Source: Apteryx mantelli (taxonomy: Eukaryota; Chordata; Aves; Apterygiformes; Apterygidae). From it: a stretch of 64,000 nt of DNA. Numbering within the stretch: position 1 is the first letter of the stretch; each line of letters opens with the position of its first letter. This document shows, in pieces, positions 37,126 to 49,968 of this stretch. The translations under genes were made by a program, and so were the position numbers. Below the pieces are notes generated by a model. The model was not told the DNA's origin. It saw only the letters and a list, made by a program, of their open reading frames with translations, and ran no database searches. The stretch covers positions 36,254,425 to 36,318,424 of the forward strand of contig NC_090020.1 in assembly GCF_036417845.1 (NCBI RefSeq), in the 5' to 3' direction.

Positions 37126-38594
37126 CAAAACAAAGAATGCGTGCAAGCCGATTATAACATTCTAGCATAAGGAAAGACTGTCATTGGTCAACATATCCCA
37201 AAGTTTGTGTGATAAATCTTAGATGTAGTGTTTGATTTTTCAGTAAAATGTTTTGCTGCAAAAAGAAAAGCCTTCACAAATTATAAGCTCCAATTTTGTG
37301 CTACTTTTTCCACTAATTGAGCCTTTATTTTGCATCCTGTCTGCACAAACATCAGAGAATCTCAGAATATAACTTGTAAGTTATTATTAAAGAGAAAATG
37401 AAAGGATATAAACATCAGAGAAAGAGAAATTTGTCTATATAAACTCACTACTGCTGTATAGACAGTATTTACTTTTAAATGGGATATAATTCTCTGGGAT
37501 TTTCAAAAACTGATCTGTTGGAGAAGAGAATTAATGCTAGTCAAAAAGTTGATGAAAATAACATGGCTTTCAAGATCTAAACATCTGTTTACTATGAACT
37601 AGCCTGGGATCAACTCAGTCCATCTAAATTGCTTATAACCAGAAGGCACCACGTACCTCCAGCCTTCAAACCCAGGTGAGTTTAAAGACTTAAGACTGGT
37701 GGATTTCAAGACTAAGACAGACTTAAAGGTAAAGGTCTCCATATGCAATCCCAATCCCTTTCACAGGCATTCACTTCACTTCCAGAAGTCGTATTCGGAA
37801 GATCCCTCTCCACTTTAATTCCTATTCCACAAATTCACAGAATGTATTTAAGCCTTGTCCCCAAACTACAATCAAATGTACACTATTTCTCTTAATACTA
37901 AAGGCAATTCCACCAGTGTTACTTCTGAGGCCAGATTTTGTTCTGGCTTAACCTGTGTAAATCCAGAATAGCATCCCTGATTTGAGCCAGAACAGATGCA
38001 TTTCCTCTCCCCATTTCTTTGATGTGCTTGTTAATTCCTGTGCTGTTAATCTTTGCATGTTGGTGTGTTTCCTGTCTGTGTGAATCAGTTCATCGCACGG
38101 TGCCTTTCTTTTACTGGCATTTCCTAAAGTACGCAAATACACTCTTTAGCAAAACCCTGCCTCATGGTGATATTCCATATGTGTGTATTTATTGCTTTTA
38201 ACCTCAGGGGAAGGAACATGAATGCAAGCATCTGAAGCTGGAACTGTGAATGGTACGTTCCTTCTGGGCATTCCTCTAAGCTAAGCGGGCAGCAATGGAC
38301 TTCAGAAACTCGCCTTCTTTTGACCAAGCTCTTTGGAAAGCCTGAAGAGCAATATTGCTCCTCTGCTCAGTCTACCAACCTAACTTCATTCTCCCAGGAG
38401 TAAACATTTTTTAAAGCAAATACTTAAAAGGTAATTTATGAGAATTAGTTTCAAAAAAAGAATGCCATTCAGAAATTGGTGCAGTGTAGGTGGGGAACAA
38501 ATAATATCTATCAACAATCACTCCAGAGCTACAATTACACCTTTGCTTTTTTTATAAGGAAGTAATTATATATTGATGGGGTCTTCAAGCCCTC

Positions 38595-38715
38595 TCTTTC
38601 TCCACTGGAGAGAAAGCACTAGACCTGAATTACAGTTCTGATTGTTCCCTGGCTTGTAACCTTAGCCAAGTTTCTGTGTGAGATTTTCCCTGTGTGCTTG
38701 TGTCCCTGTGCATGT
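38595..38715 (+). repeat. Possible MIR relic
   Basis: 'ctgaattacagttctgattg' followed by 'cttgtaaccttagccaagtt' and 'ctgtgtgagattttccctg' loosely follow the MIR core. Weak. Confidence 0.3.
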
Positions 38716-40564
38716 AAGAAGTTTCTTGTTGGTCTATTGATTTAAAAAAAAAATCCTATAAAAGTATTATGCCATATCTATCTGCTTCAGCTGCATCAAT
38801 AAAAACTGGCTAGTTTCGATTCTCTTATTACTCAAAAATAAGAAACTAAAGGGAAGAAGTTCTGAGTATAATTTTCATTGAAGGTTGTTGGTCACTCTTA
38901 TTGTCACTCATTCAGATTCATTCATTCTCCCTCTTTGAAAGCTGTCTAGGCATGTCAAAAACCACTGAAAGCTTTCCCAGTAGATTTCTGGGAAATTTTA
39001 ATTTTGCTAGTTGGAAATATGGTATTTCAAGAACCAAACAGGCCCTGCTGTCCCCAATAAATTTTTTGATTTCTATTTCTAATCCTGGCCAAAGTCAGAG
39101 GATTGGAGAAGTGGAGAAATGTTTACTTATTTGTTTGTGTGTTTGTCTGTTTTCCAAAATAGCCACCCTTCACCAAAAGTCATATGAGCTACTGGTCATT
39201 CAATGTGCATGACCCAGTCAATGAATAAATTTAACCCAAAGCCTACAGAACTTAATTTACATCTTTTTCCTGTAAATCCGCTCAAGGATTGAACATTTAT
39301 TCTTTACAATTCGAAGAGACTAATGGGCACATTGTCTCTTTTCCCACTGCTGGAAGTTAGAAGCAAAATCAATAGATACACCACCATCCCCTCTAGGTAA
39401 CTTTTATTTTCGACTTGGATGCTTCCCTTCTCACACTGTGATGCAATTAATACCTTTTGTCATTTTAGTCCTACCCCCGCTGAGTACAGCTGATCATGTC
39501 AGTGAAAGCACAGGTTGATTGTTTTATAGTATTGAGTTATTGCTCCTTTGGAGACTGTGATGAGAATTTCAGATTTACTCTACGAGAAAGCTGGCTTTAG
39601 ATGAATGCACCAGAAAGCTTTCATCTAACATGGGCTTTCCTCGAGAAATTTCGAAGATAAAACCAACCTGCAGAGAGCTTTTTTTTTTTGAAAAGAAACT
39701 CTGCTGCAAAGAATACATAAATTAGGTCATATCTTACAGACTAAACAAAACTTTGGATCCTCTGCAAAAAAACCTTTTCTTCTAACCTCTCGGTCTGTGT
39801 CTACCAATCTATAGCGATGAATCCCATTCCCTTTGACATGTGATAAGGAGGCAGCCACAATCCCTAGAACCTCCAAAACAGTTGTGGGATTGTATTTTGC
39901 TAGGTTCTGTACTTTCTCACAGCACTTTCCCCAACACAGAGAGATCAGCTACTAGAAAATAAAAGGGCTAAAGTCTGCCAGTCTTGCCACTGCTCTGCTG
40001 GGTGACCGATGTCATGGTAAAGACAGTAGCTGGAGGCATCTCCTGGCTGCACCAGAAATGTTCTCCACGCCAACTTCAGTGTAAGGAGCAATCACTTGGG
40101 ACCTTTTGTGAGTCCGGCATACTAACTGGTAGCTGTCAACTAATCGATGCCTTCCCGCAGATGTCGTACCCAGTCTACATAATGTAAAAATAACCAGTCA
40201 GAGGAACAGAGCAGGTACTGCAGATTTCTTCTTGAGCAAATGCAGAATATTCCACACTCTTCCTCCATCTCCAGCAGGCTTCTGTACGATGGAGCAGGGG
40301 GACAAGGGTTATCAAGCAGCAGAGGGGCTTACAAATTGAAGTTGGAGGGGGAAAGCTGTTTTGTTTCGAATAGTTTGAAATGAAAGCATAAGACGCAAGG
40401 GGGTAAACTGAGGTGTCCAAAGGAGAACCAATTTTTACCCTGTATTGTGATTATAAGTTTGAAAGAGATGGTTAATTTGGAAAATTTGGCAGAGAATATT
40501 AAAAAACACAGAGAGAGAAATGACCTTTTCATTTCCAATATGTTCCATAAGTTTCCTATATATT

Positions 40565-40692
40565 CACAAAGAAAAAAGTTATGTTATTCCAGTTTTATAC
40601 ATAAGGAGTTTGGACAAATGAAAATTAGTCATTTTGCTCAAGATCAAACAAAATCTGAGTTAGAAAAAGGAATAGACCTTTGATTTCCTAAT
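40565..40692 (-). repeat. MIR-like SINE relic, inverted
   Basis: 'ttttatacataaggagtttg' and 'catttgctcaagatcaaac'-like text followed by 'gaatagacctttga' follow the inverse MIR core (…ttacagatgaggaaactgag…ttgcccaaggtcacac…). Diverged. Confidence 0.5.
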
Positions 40693-42534
40693 AGTCGCCT
40701 ACATATACATTACCCTTCTGGTTCAGTTTGGTAGTTCCCAATACTGAAACGATCAATCATTTAGTACCTTAGAGTCCCAAAACGTGTTGTTTGTTACCGC
40801 ACCAAGCCCAAAACATGTCATTCTTGAAAATAAAGTGGAAAACATAGAGAAAAGTTTATTGCAGCCTAAACCAAAGGGATGAGTTTGGTCTCTGGCCTTG
40901 AAAAAAAAATTTTGAACTTACATTTACTTCCCTGTATTTGAACATTAAAATGCAAGGAGCTCAAGCTGTTCCTATTTGAGCTTCTGCTTTGTGTTCTGAA
41001 ATACCCATTTTAGTGACATTTCAAACCATAAAACATATTTGTGTGGGAAATGGATGACTAATACTGTCTCTGCAAATGACTGTTAAATTTTCTGTTGAAC
41101 TTCGAATTCTATTTGCCATTGAATGTACTTTAAAAATCTCTTGCTGAAAATAGTCCTAATATGAAAGTTTCTTTCCTAAAATTAACTCATCTTATAAAAG
41201 CCAGTAAAAGAGGACTAAATTCAAGTTTCTGAGGAAACCCAACTGACAGGCTAAAAAAGTCATGCTGATAAAGAGAATATAGATATAAGTACTAGCTTCC
41301 ATTTGAAAATGCATTATCTCATGTATCTATGTGGTGTGGAATAATATACTTTTTGACAGTAATGTAATTTTTTTTTATTAAATAATCTAACTCGTATGAT
41401 AATTTTAAAATAGCATTGTTCAACATAAATGCTACAACAATATTAGACTAGGGTAACTTCTGAGAATAGGAAATTGGAGCTGAAAAAAGAGCTAACAGAG
41501 GCCATACAATAAAGCTAATGTATATTACTTTCAGCTCACATCCTTTTTAAGTCTTCTCCCATCACCAGAATAGCCCAAAATATATAAATCCCACCTATTT
41601 ATATGACTTGAGTAATATATCATTTATGTCAATCCCTGTCCCATGTCATCTACTCTACAGATTTTGACCTAGTTTGGACTAAATTTCAGTAGGCAAAAGA
41701 GTAGAACACTGTCCATGGACACTTTGGTTGGACCAGTGTGTACTTAAAAGTGCCTTTTGTATTTAGCAAACATTTCACTTAAGTAGACATATATTCTTGA
41801 CCTGTTAATACTTCACCTGATACATTTTGGTTCTTCTTAGTAGCTACTATATTGCTTTTGTGTAAGGCTTTTGTGTTGAGGTTCCTGTTCACACCATATT
41901 TCCATATATTTACAGCTGGGCCATAAAAATTAACTACAGGCTTCTAGTCTTATTACCTCTGCCCTGAACATGCCAACACACACAGTGTCTGCCAGGGAGG
42001 AAAGATCACTTATGCTCCCCTTTGCCTCTCCCACTGCCCAGAAGCGAAGCCCAAGTCTCGCCGGGTGTCTCCAGGCACTTCTGTGCCCCTTTCTCTGCCC
42101 CCACCTGCTTGTCCCCCCTTTCCCAGGTGCTCAGAGGCTGCACATGTAACAGGAGCTGGCTCCAGAAGAGGGGAGAAGATACACAAATGCCCCTGGCCGA
42201 GCACTGTTCTTGCTTTTTTCTCTTCTCTAAAAATCAGTTGCAGCGGACAAGGGAGAGCTTTGCCTCCTGCTAATGCAGCCTGGCTGGCGGCTCTTCAAAG
42301 GGAGCAGAGAGGCGGGGGACGTAGCCAAACAGGAATGCTGCTGCTGCTTTTCTCCACCCTCCCAGGAATAAAATCTTGTGTTCTCTTCCATCTGGCTCTG
42401 ATGGTATTTTCCAGCTCTGCAATCTGGGCACACTTTAGGTGTCATTACATACTTAACCAAAGAGAACTTTTCTTTTCTGTATGGGCATGATCTAAGCGAG
42501 TTTATTCCTTTGAGTATTGGACCAGTCAAATTAT
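40693..42534. other. Noncoding; GC-rich patch at its right end
   Basis: 42000-42350 is GC-rich with overlapping open frames on both strands (141 codons at most). None resembles a known family. Confidence 0.5.
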
Positions 42535-42900
42535 TTTGAAATGTTCATTATTAAGTAATGAGTTAAATAAATGGTCCCCTGCCATAATGGAATTTCTTGG
42601 TTGTTTGTGTAAAATGACATTCGGTTTCAACCATTAGATAAGCAAAAGATTGTGAACTGATAAGGTGCTGCTCAACCCTTCATAATTAAACTCAGATCTG
42701 AGTTTGAAAAGAAGCAATAATGGCCAGGTATGTTTTCTGGCAGCAGAAGGGGTGAGCAGAATTTAAGACTGATGCTTTTACCGCACCTTTCTTTTTAAAG
42801 TTTGGATAAATTGCTGCTTGCTCCGAGTGGTCATTCTGTAACCTAATAAACTTTATTGTTAGGATAATTCTAATGATATGCAGTTTACTTTTTTACTTCT
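42535..42900. promoter_or_regulatory. Candidate conserved noncoding element
   Basis: TTATTAAGTAATGAG, CCATAATGG (CArG-like), GATAAG and CTTTATTGTTAGG (SOX-like) occur in non-repetitive sequence about 7 kb beyond the DIRAS2 coding end. Confidence 0.2.
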
Positions 42901-45900
42901 TTATTTCATATCTTTCCTCCTAAATATTACCACTTACATTATGCAAATTTGTCTTCCCTCCATACTGAGCATCCCCAGACAAGCCAGTGTCTGCAGTCAC
43001 GAATCTTTCTTCTAAAACAGTCCTTCACCCTGTTTGTTGATGTTCAAACATGCTCTTCACTGAGCTGTATATAAAGAGATTGTTATTTGGACACTTACAG
43101 ACATGCTTCTATAAAACTACCTTGCTCTTCCTTCCCGCTATATTAGACTTCATTGTCCCAATCACTTTTTAATCTCATTGTCAAAGATAGACCTTGATCA
43201 CTGCTGGGTTTTGAAGGAAAAGTGCCGTGGAGAGCTCTCGGAGCTCTGCCCTTGTGGTGGTGGAGAGCTTCCTCTTCCCACAGAACGGGTGAAGGAGGAA
43301 ACCTGCACTCATCCTTCTCCTCAGTGTCTTCCAGTGGTTAACTGAGGTGACTGCTTACTCATTTTGTTGCTTTTTGTAGCTTCTTTCTGTAGGCGTCCTC
43401 TCATATCACGCATACCAGTTGCTTAACTCAGGACTGTGGAGTTGCTGGTGGCCAGGCCCTGTGACGTTGGGTTTTGGGACGCCTACATCAGTGTGGGGGT
43501 TTAACTGATTAATATGGAGCTCCCCAATGGCATGTGGAATATCATCCTGGGACAGGCTAATGGGAAGGTGAAGGGGGCTCCTTATGTTGTTTGTGAAGCT
43601 CCTGCAGAAAACTGCGTATCTGGGGGAAGGGCTGGGCTGTGTTATTAAGCCTCTGGCAGGTGTCTCTACTTTTGAAGAACTAAGACCCCTGGACTAAAGG
43701 GGGAAAAAAGAGAACAAAAATGTTGTGGCTAAGAGAGTGTGTTCTTGTACATAGGTGGATAAATTAGCCATCCAGTTTACAGTTGTTTTTTTAGGGATTT
43801 TTAGGTTTGACTAGATCACTGAGTGAGCAACACTTGCTCTCCCTGCGTAACCAACTGTTGTAGTGTCCTTAACAGCAGTGCTCATTATTGCAGCTCAGTG
43901 TGACAAATGAATATTGATTTTTCCTTTGGAAATATATTTAGAAGTCTTGGCTGATCTCAGAATTTCCTGGAAAATAATAGGTTCCTGTAAAATCTTCCAC
44001 TAATTCTGACATTTCCATTTACTTTTTTTCTCTGAATTATATTCCTCCTACCTCTTCCTTACAATGATCCAATTGTGCTGGGGACAGGCAGGGTCCTGGA
44101 ATTCCCACAAGTCAAATTTGGAATTAAATTTATATGCCTAAATATACAGTATCATTGCATTGTGATTTTAAAAGGGCCTAAACTGGTTAAGCTAGTAAAT
44201 AGGCCCATAATCTGTGTGTATTAAGGACTGGACCAAATAAGGGAGGCAGGTACCAGAGAGAAAGGATCTTTACAAGAGCGTGGAGCAAATGCTGCTGTAA
44301 AGCAGATATATGCTGGAGTGATTGGCACCTCATGGTCTCCCCTTGTGGTCTCTGTTTGAAGGCTAACCCTCCTGCAAGTCACATGCAAATGATCCTTCTC
44401 TTCTCCTTTTGCCTATGGAAAAAAAAATTTGCCCTCCTCATGGAAAAACACCTCTTTTGCTTCTCAGTTTCTTGTTTTTTCTGCCGAAATGAATACAAAC
44501 GCAATGGCAGCTTCCATGTGGCAGATAATGTCATGCACAGCTTTCAGAGCATCAGGATAAAGCTGTGTGTGTAGGATCCATTTCAGGCCATCCCCTAGCA
44601 TCTGAACAGGGAGTAAATATATCTGACAGAAGAACAAATGTTCCTTTTTGCTTCGGTTCCATTATGACTTCTCAATATGTCCACTGTGACTCATTATAAA
44701 AAGCAGTGCTGGACCAAAGTAAACTGTAAGAAACAGATGGGATTCAATGCTTTCCCTAAAACCCGTATTGCTCTGGTTAATTTAGTGTGTATCCATCACA
44801 AGGCAACACCCAGGACCATGTTCTCGAAGGTGTCCCAGCTCTGCACTCCCTCTCATTCTAACTTTTGTGGGGTTGGACTTTAGATGCCGTCTGGTACGTT
44901 AAATAAACACTCGAGTTAATGAGAAAATATACATCGGATGTGAATGAGACATAATTAAAATGGCAGTGAACTGAATGAGACTTAAATATGTACTCATGAC
45001 TTTGAATGAGGACATGTGTAAACAAGGAATATATTTTTCAGTGAGAAACAGGAGTAGTAACCCATGACAGAAAATTCAGGATAGACTGTGTCAGACTCAG
45101 TGCAATACATAGTATTTGATGGTGCATTATAAGAAAAAAAATGAATAATAGGAATTATTAGGAATTCTGTGTGTCCTTTTCCAAAAAGCAAAGTTTTCTT
45201 GACTGCTATGTCCAATTACTTCACACATGATATGAAATTTGCATTCAATACTCAATATTTAAAAAATGCTTTGAATGCCTACCAATATGTATAAGTATTC
45301 ATGATTGCTTATTAATCCCTTCCTCTGTTGCATGCAAATTACTGTTTACATACAGAAAATATTATTTAACTGAGCAAATATTACCACCACTTCTGAATTA
45401 CAAGAAGTGGCAATGTAATATGTTGGATATTTTTTGAAATATTAGTTTGAAACATTAGTGGTAGTATAATATGCAGTAGTTGTTCAGCTTGGGAAATTCC
45501 ACAAAAAAATCTGTAAGCTAGAACCATGTGCTTAGAAGAAAAGAAGAGGAAGAGCAGCATCCATATAGTACATTTCAATTTTTCAACAAGCACAAAGTTC
45601 AAATCTGTCATTATTTAAAAGTGAGTAATAAAATATGGACTCTTGCTTCTTGTGACCGAAAGAAATAGTAGTCAGGGTTCTGTGAAGAAGGTAGATTGCT
45701 TTGAAGTCTTGCTACAATAAAAGAAAGGTAAACTTTAGATCAGAGAAATGTTTGCATTTAAAACTTTATTTTGTATGTTCAGAACATCACTGGAAACATA
45801 GAAATTTGTACGCACAAATGACTTCATATCCAGAGTTTATGAATAAACTATTTGCTAATGAAATCACAACACATTTTCATGATAACTATTTACCTTAATA

Positions 45901-46079
45901 CTCCATATACATATATAAAAGTCATGCGCTGTGAAGAGTCAGTTTGTTCAGATCATGTTCTGCAGGTGCTAAAATTCACTGTAGATCTTACATGTTTTAA
46001 ATAGGTCTTGTTATTTCTGTACATTTTTAAGAGTTTACTATACTGATATCACATTCCCAAAGAAAACACAAAATGTAAT
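42901..46079. other. Noncoding, nothing recognised
   Basis: AT-rich. A plus-strand AATAAA near 46077 lies at the right edge. No gene is supported. Confidence 0.5.
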
Positions 46080-46096
46080 AAAGCTGTATATTTTCT

Positions 46097-46102
46097 TTAT
46101 TT
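46097..46102 (-). terminator. Candidate distal poly(A) signal for DIRAS2
   Basis: AATAAA on the minus strand with a GT-rich element about 25-35 bases downstream. A plus-strand AATAAA also lies at about 46077, so this spot could serve transcripts from either strand. Confidence 0.25.
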
Positions 46103-46549
46103 ACCTAACTTTTTTCCTGTATTAAAAAAAAAAGTTTGTATAAGTAATAGCAAAACAAATTGATGTTTTAATCAGCTCACACATATGTAAGATATGTAAA
46201 ATCTAGTAGTATAAACTACAATGGCAATGCAAGCATATAAAATATGTTCTCTCTTGAGTCTGTGGTCCGTGAGTAATATTGCTTCTGTACTGGCCTTGCT
46301 TTGATACATGCAAGTCCATGAAATAATTCATGGCTTATTATGTAACAGGAGAGGAGCTGACTGGGAATTGAAGGAAATGGTTCTTAAGCCTAACAGCAGG
46401 GGGTTACTTGTTTTATTTCCACCTTGGCCTTGCAATTATGCCTCGCTTGCCATAGGGCACCGTCAACTCAAGTCAAGGACCAGACGCCAGCCTGGAACAT
46501 TACAGTCATAACCTTTGCATCCAAGTCGGACCCCCCCCCATATTCTGCT

Positions 46550-46785
46550 TCTGCAAGATCCCTTGTTGCCTAACTCTCCCCACCCGTGAAAGCACTAGTA
46601 TGATAAGGACCTCTGCCTTTATATGGCCCTTTCGGTTGGCCTTTCTGCACCGGTGCTCCACACAGGCTGCCGGACCAAGCTTGCCGACGTGTGCCATACC
46701 TGGCCTCGGGCACCGCTCCGTTAGCATTGACTGCAGGCCTCCGCGCTGCCAACCTCTGTAAACGACCCCTTACTTCCCGAGTGTG
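46550..46785. other. CpG-rich patch
   Basis: A local GC rise with a perfect GCACCGGTGC palindrome at about 46648. No repeat or coding sequence is recognised; it may lie in the DIRAS2 3' UTR. Confidence 0.3.
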
Positions 46786-47057
46786 CTCTTTCTTTTTTTT
46801 TTTTTAAGTTTCCAGTTTTGTCACCGGAACCCAAAACTGTAAAGATGAGGATCTTTGACCGTTTGCTTACAAACAGATTAAATGTACAAACATGTATAAA
46901 AGTCTTACTAAACATAGTGCTTTTAAATGTGTTGCATCCCTGATCTGAAAATACTGTTTGATCTATTGATAGACTGTCAAGAAAAAAAAATGCGCTCAGC
47001 TGCATAAACTATACCAGCTTTCTTAATGCGTTTTAAAAAATGATTTACAAATGTGAA

Positions 47058-47290
47058 GAGGCGGTCTGACCAAACACAGACAGAGCATTGGCCTGGGGCT
47101 CAGGGAGATCTGGTTTTATGCCTGGGTCTCTCACTAGCCTGCTGGGTAACCTCCATCAGCTTCCTCCGCGTCTTGTGCCTCGGTTTCACTTTCTGTAAAG
47201 CTAAGCTCACGATGCCAACCTTTTTGTAAAGTGCTTTGAGTCTCATGGAGAAAGAGCATCGTGTAAGAGCCAGGAATTTATTGTTAAGGA
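47058..47290 (+). repeat. MIR-type CORE-SINE (amniote MIR-like)
   Basis: The order matches MIR: 'cattggcctggggctcaggg', then 'gtgcctcggtttcactttct' and 'gtaaagctaa'. It ends with 'tgtaaagtgctttgag', the tail typical of amniote MIR/Deu-domain SINEs. It is old and diverged, and lies inside the likely DIRAS2 3' UTR in antisense orientation. Confidence 0.7.
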
Positions 47291-47350
47291 AGAGCCGTAG
47301 CTTTTTCCACGCTCTCTTCGGGTTTCTCTTCTAATGCAATGAAGTAAACA

Positions 47351-47420
47351 CACAAAATTCTGTCCTCTTTGAAATCAGTTGGAGTTTTGCGTGCAATTTT
47401 AATGGCGCCAAAATTTCTGG
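47351..47420. repeat. Possible copy of the same dispersed motif family
   Basis: TTTGAAATCAGTTGGAGTTT followed by TGCGTGCAATTTTAATGGCGCC follows the '…cagtggagttttgc…aatggg' pattern. Diverged. Confidence 0.35.
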
Positions 47421-48404
47421 AGTGCAAGATGCTAGTAGTGCTCCTTTCTGCGAGTGCTGATAGTGATTCTTGCTCATCCTACCTGTGAAACACCTGCACT
47501 TCTGTTTGGAAGGTGGAAGGTAAACAAGCAGTAGCTTTGAGAGCAACAAGGTAACATTTTTTAATGCGAATACTGCCTTTAAACAGCTCTTAGAAGACAT
47601 TTATAATGCAACAGCATGCATGCTAATAATACTAGTAGTTAACTGCATTTCCCCATAGTATGATTTTGACATACACATTTCCCCAAAATGCGGTGGTTTG
47701 TTTTTCTTATTTCAAAGCAGTTCCTAAGGTGCAAGTTGTAGCTTATACAATTTTGATGTGTCCTTTAAAAAATGTATGTGCTTCTTTTATCTTTGATGGT
47801 CTTTGTTTTGCTGTTATCTGTAAGATATGTACTTTACTCATTCATATTAGTTTTTTAAAAAGCTTTGGAGAGGGATCCAGAAAAACTCACGCTGAATGCA
47901 TTTTTCCCCTTCCAAAGATTTTGAGAAGAGCGGTTTCCCCTGACAGAGTAGTTTGAACCAGTTGTTTTCTATTCTGAACCTTGTATTGCATTTTAACACA
48001 GTTCTGACTGCAACTTTTAAGATGCCAAATCCTGTAGTACTTATCCCAGCAAATCTTCTATTAGAGACTCTGGTGGTCCCTAACTCAAGACGGAGAATTC
48101 GGTTCTAAAAATAGTCGCAGCAGTTCAAAGCGTGAGTTTGAATGGTAAATATAAAATCCTTTAGACAATATAAAGGCAATAGATCTGGTAGTGTATTGGA
48201 TGTCTAGCATGAATGCAAAACCATTCTAATTGAAATATAGTAATGTAAAGAAACTTTACTTGGCTAATCTGGTAATTTGAATAAAAACTTTGTGTCGTGC
48301 GCTGACCACCCTCCAACAGCACCACCCCTTCGATAGACTTTCAGCTCATTCACTAATCACCCTGTGTACCCATCAGCACCGCTTGAACTGAGCCTTTTCC
48401 ATAG

Positions 48405-48825
48405 GGGCTTTTGTAGCAGAGTCCCCAGCAAGTCCCCCGGGGAAGTTTTCCCTTTGTACGCGCGCACCACTTCTATACAATCTGACACTGGCTGGCTGGG
48501 GGCCCCAGCGCCCTTGGCATAGCCAGTCGGAAGCGACCAGCTGCCCCATTGCAAGGCGACGGCAGCACCCGCCCCAGCCGGCTCCAGGCCCAGCGTGACC
48601 CAGCACTGCCCTCCCCTCCGCTCCCCTGGCACTGCCCTGGCCCGGCCCAGCCACCAGCGCTGCCCTCCCCAGCACACCCCCTGGGGCAGCGGGAGGGCAC
48701 GAGGCGGCAGGAAGCGGCCCAGCGCAGAGGACTGGGACCACACGCGGCTTATCGCAGGAGTGGCATCCCTACTGCACGTGCCATAGCCCTGCCCGCAGCC
48801 AGGCCAGCGAGGCTGGCCCAGCTGA
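48405..48825. promoter_or_regulatory. CpG-dense patch downstream of DIRAS2
   Basis: GC-rich, with roughly two dozen CpGs by eye in about 360 bases, including CGCGCG, in AT-rich surroundings 1.1-1.6 kb past the DIRAS2 stop codon. Proline- and alanine-rich frames in it are by-products of composition. It may be a GC-rich 3' UTR segment, a weak CpG island for another transcript, or a GC-biased relic. No repeat is recognised. Confidence 0.4.
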
Positions 48826-49968
48826 TGGGCTGTTTTATTTCATGTCACCTTTTCTCTGAGGGGAATCTTTTATTAAAAACAGCCCGATAAGAAGTCAAAA
48901 AAACCTTGAGCGAATAGTTACCTGCTCTTCATAGCCCAAGCCGAACCAAAGCCCTATCTTTCTTTTTTGTATTTTAAATGGAAGAACCTGCTGCTGGCCA
49001 TTTCTTTTTAAAAAGCTGTCACCTGAGAACCTTAAAGTGTTTTCCCAAATGAATCAGGGAGGAGCGCAAGAGGAAGAGCACCACCAGTTACCACCACCAG
49101 AGCTTGCAAGTCAGTGCAATCTGTTGTGGTGACAAGAGATTTGTTGCCATGGTCCAACAATTCAGTGCTGCAAGTAGCAAAATGCCCAGAGCCCAGAGCT
49201 CTTCTGAAGCATCTTGGGGCCAGAAGTACAGGTCATTCTTGAAGTGATGTGTCCGGAAAAGGAGATGATCTCCAGCCTTCCCAAGGGGGCTGGTTTTTCC
49301 CCATCCTTCCATTCAAACGCTGCATCAGACTAGAAGGACATCTCATGCTGTGGGAGGTAGACAGAATCTCCATTTAACTGTGCTACCCCCCCCCCACTTG
49401 CCTTTAGTGTAAAATAGTCCATTTATTTGGCAGATCCGAGATTACCATTTTTATTCACACAGCCCCAGCAGTTAGTACTGAAAATTGCACAGAACCGTTT
49501 GTCCTCAGCATTCTTAAAGGGTATGATAACTTAATCCAGCATGCATTTATACATTCTAGATTTCTTCATGGGCATTTGTTGATTTTTCTTCTAACAGTAT
49601 GTTATGTAGATACATTGCCTTCCATTGCACTTATATGCAAACATAAAGATTATGAAGCTGACTTCCCAAATCTTCCACAGTACACTAAGGATGGAAATTG
49701 TTTTCTTTTCTAAATTATAAAACTAGATATCCTGGCCTGTCTTGCTTTCAACATCCTGATTTTTTTTTACTGATAGCTGGAGCAAATGATGTTTGAATTG
49801 TTGGCTTTTTAATAGTAACCACAGTAACACATTTTTTCAAATTCCAAATATTTCTTTTAAAATAGATACTAATAAATAGGGTCTTGTATGTTTCTCTGTT
49901 TCCTATAGGTTTCACACTGCTATTGTCAGACAGATGAGACTGTGTGACTGACTCGTGGCAGTGCAATT

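Larger units (their letters stand above)
36880..40564. other. Noncoding, nothing firm
   Basis: If the LTR is a 3' LTR, part of this could be decayed internal sequence of the element, but I see no recognisable retroviral motif. Otherwise AT-rich unique DNA. Confidence 0.45.
46080..49968 (-). other. DIRAS2: Probable DIRAS2 3' UTR, end uncertain
   Basis: Mammalian DIRAS2 has a 3' UTR of some kilobases, so a similar span is expected left of the stop codon. Minus-strand AATAAA candidates lie at 49450-49455, 48869-48874, 48834-48839, 47277-47283 and 46097-46102. The last is followed on the minus strand by a T/GT-rich stretch (TTTTGTGTTTTC), as expected downstream of a cleavage site. The true end cannot be settled from sequence. 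The interval includes two CpG-dense patches and a MIR relic. The short open frames here look like chance. Confidence 0.35.

Noticed and set aside
42065..42490. 141-codon plus-strand frame
   Set aside because: GC-rich chance frame with a competing 100-codon antisense frame.
48357..48743. Pro/Ala/Gly-rich frames of 122-128 codons
   Set aside because: Overlapping frames open on both strands because of CpG-rich composition; no family resemblance.
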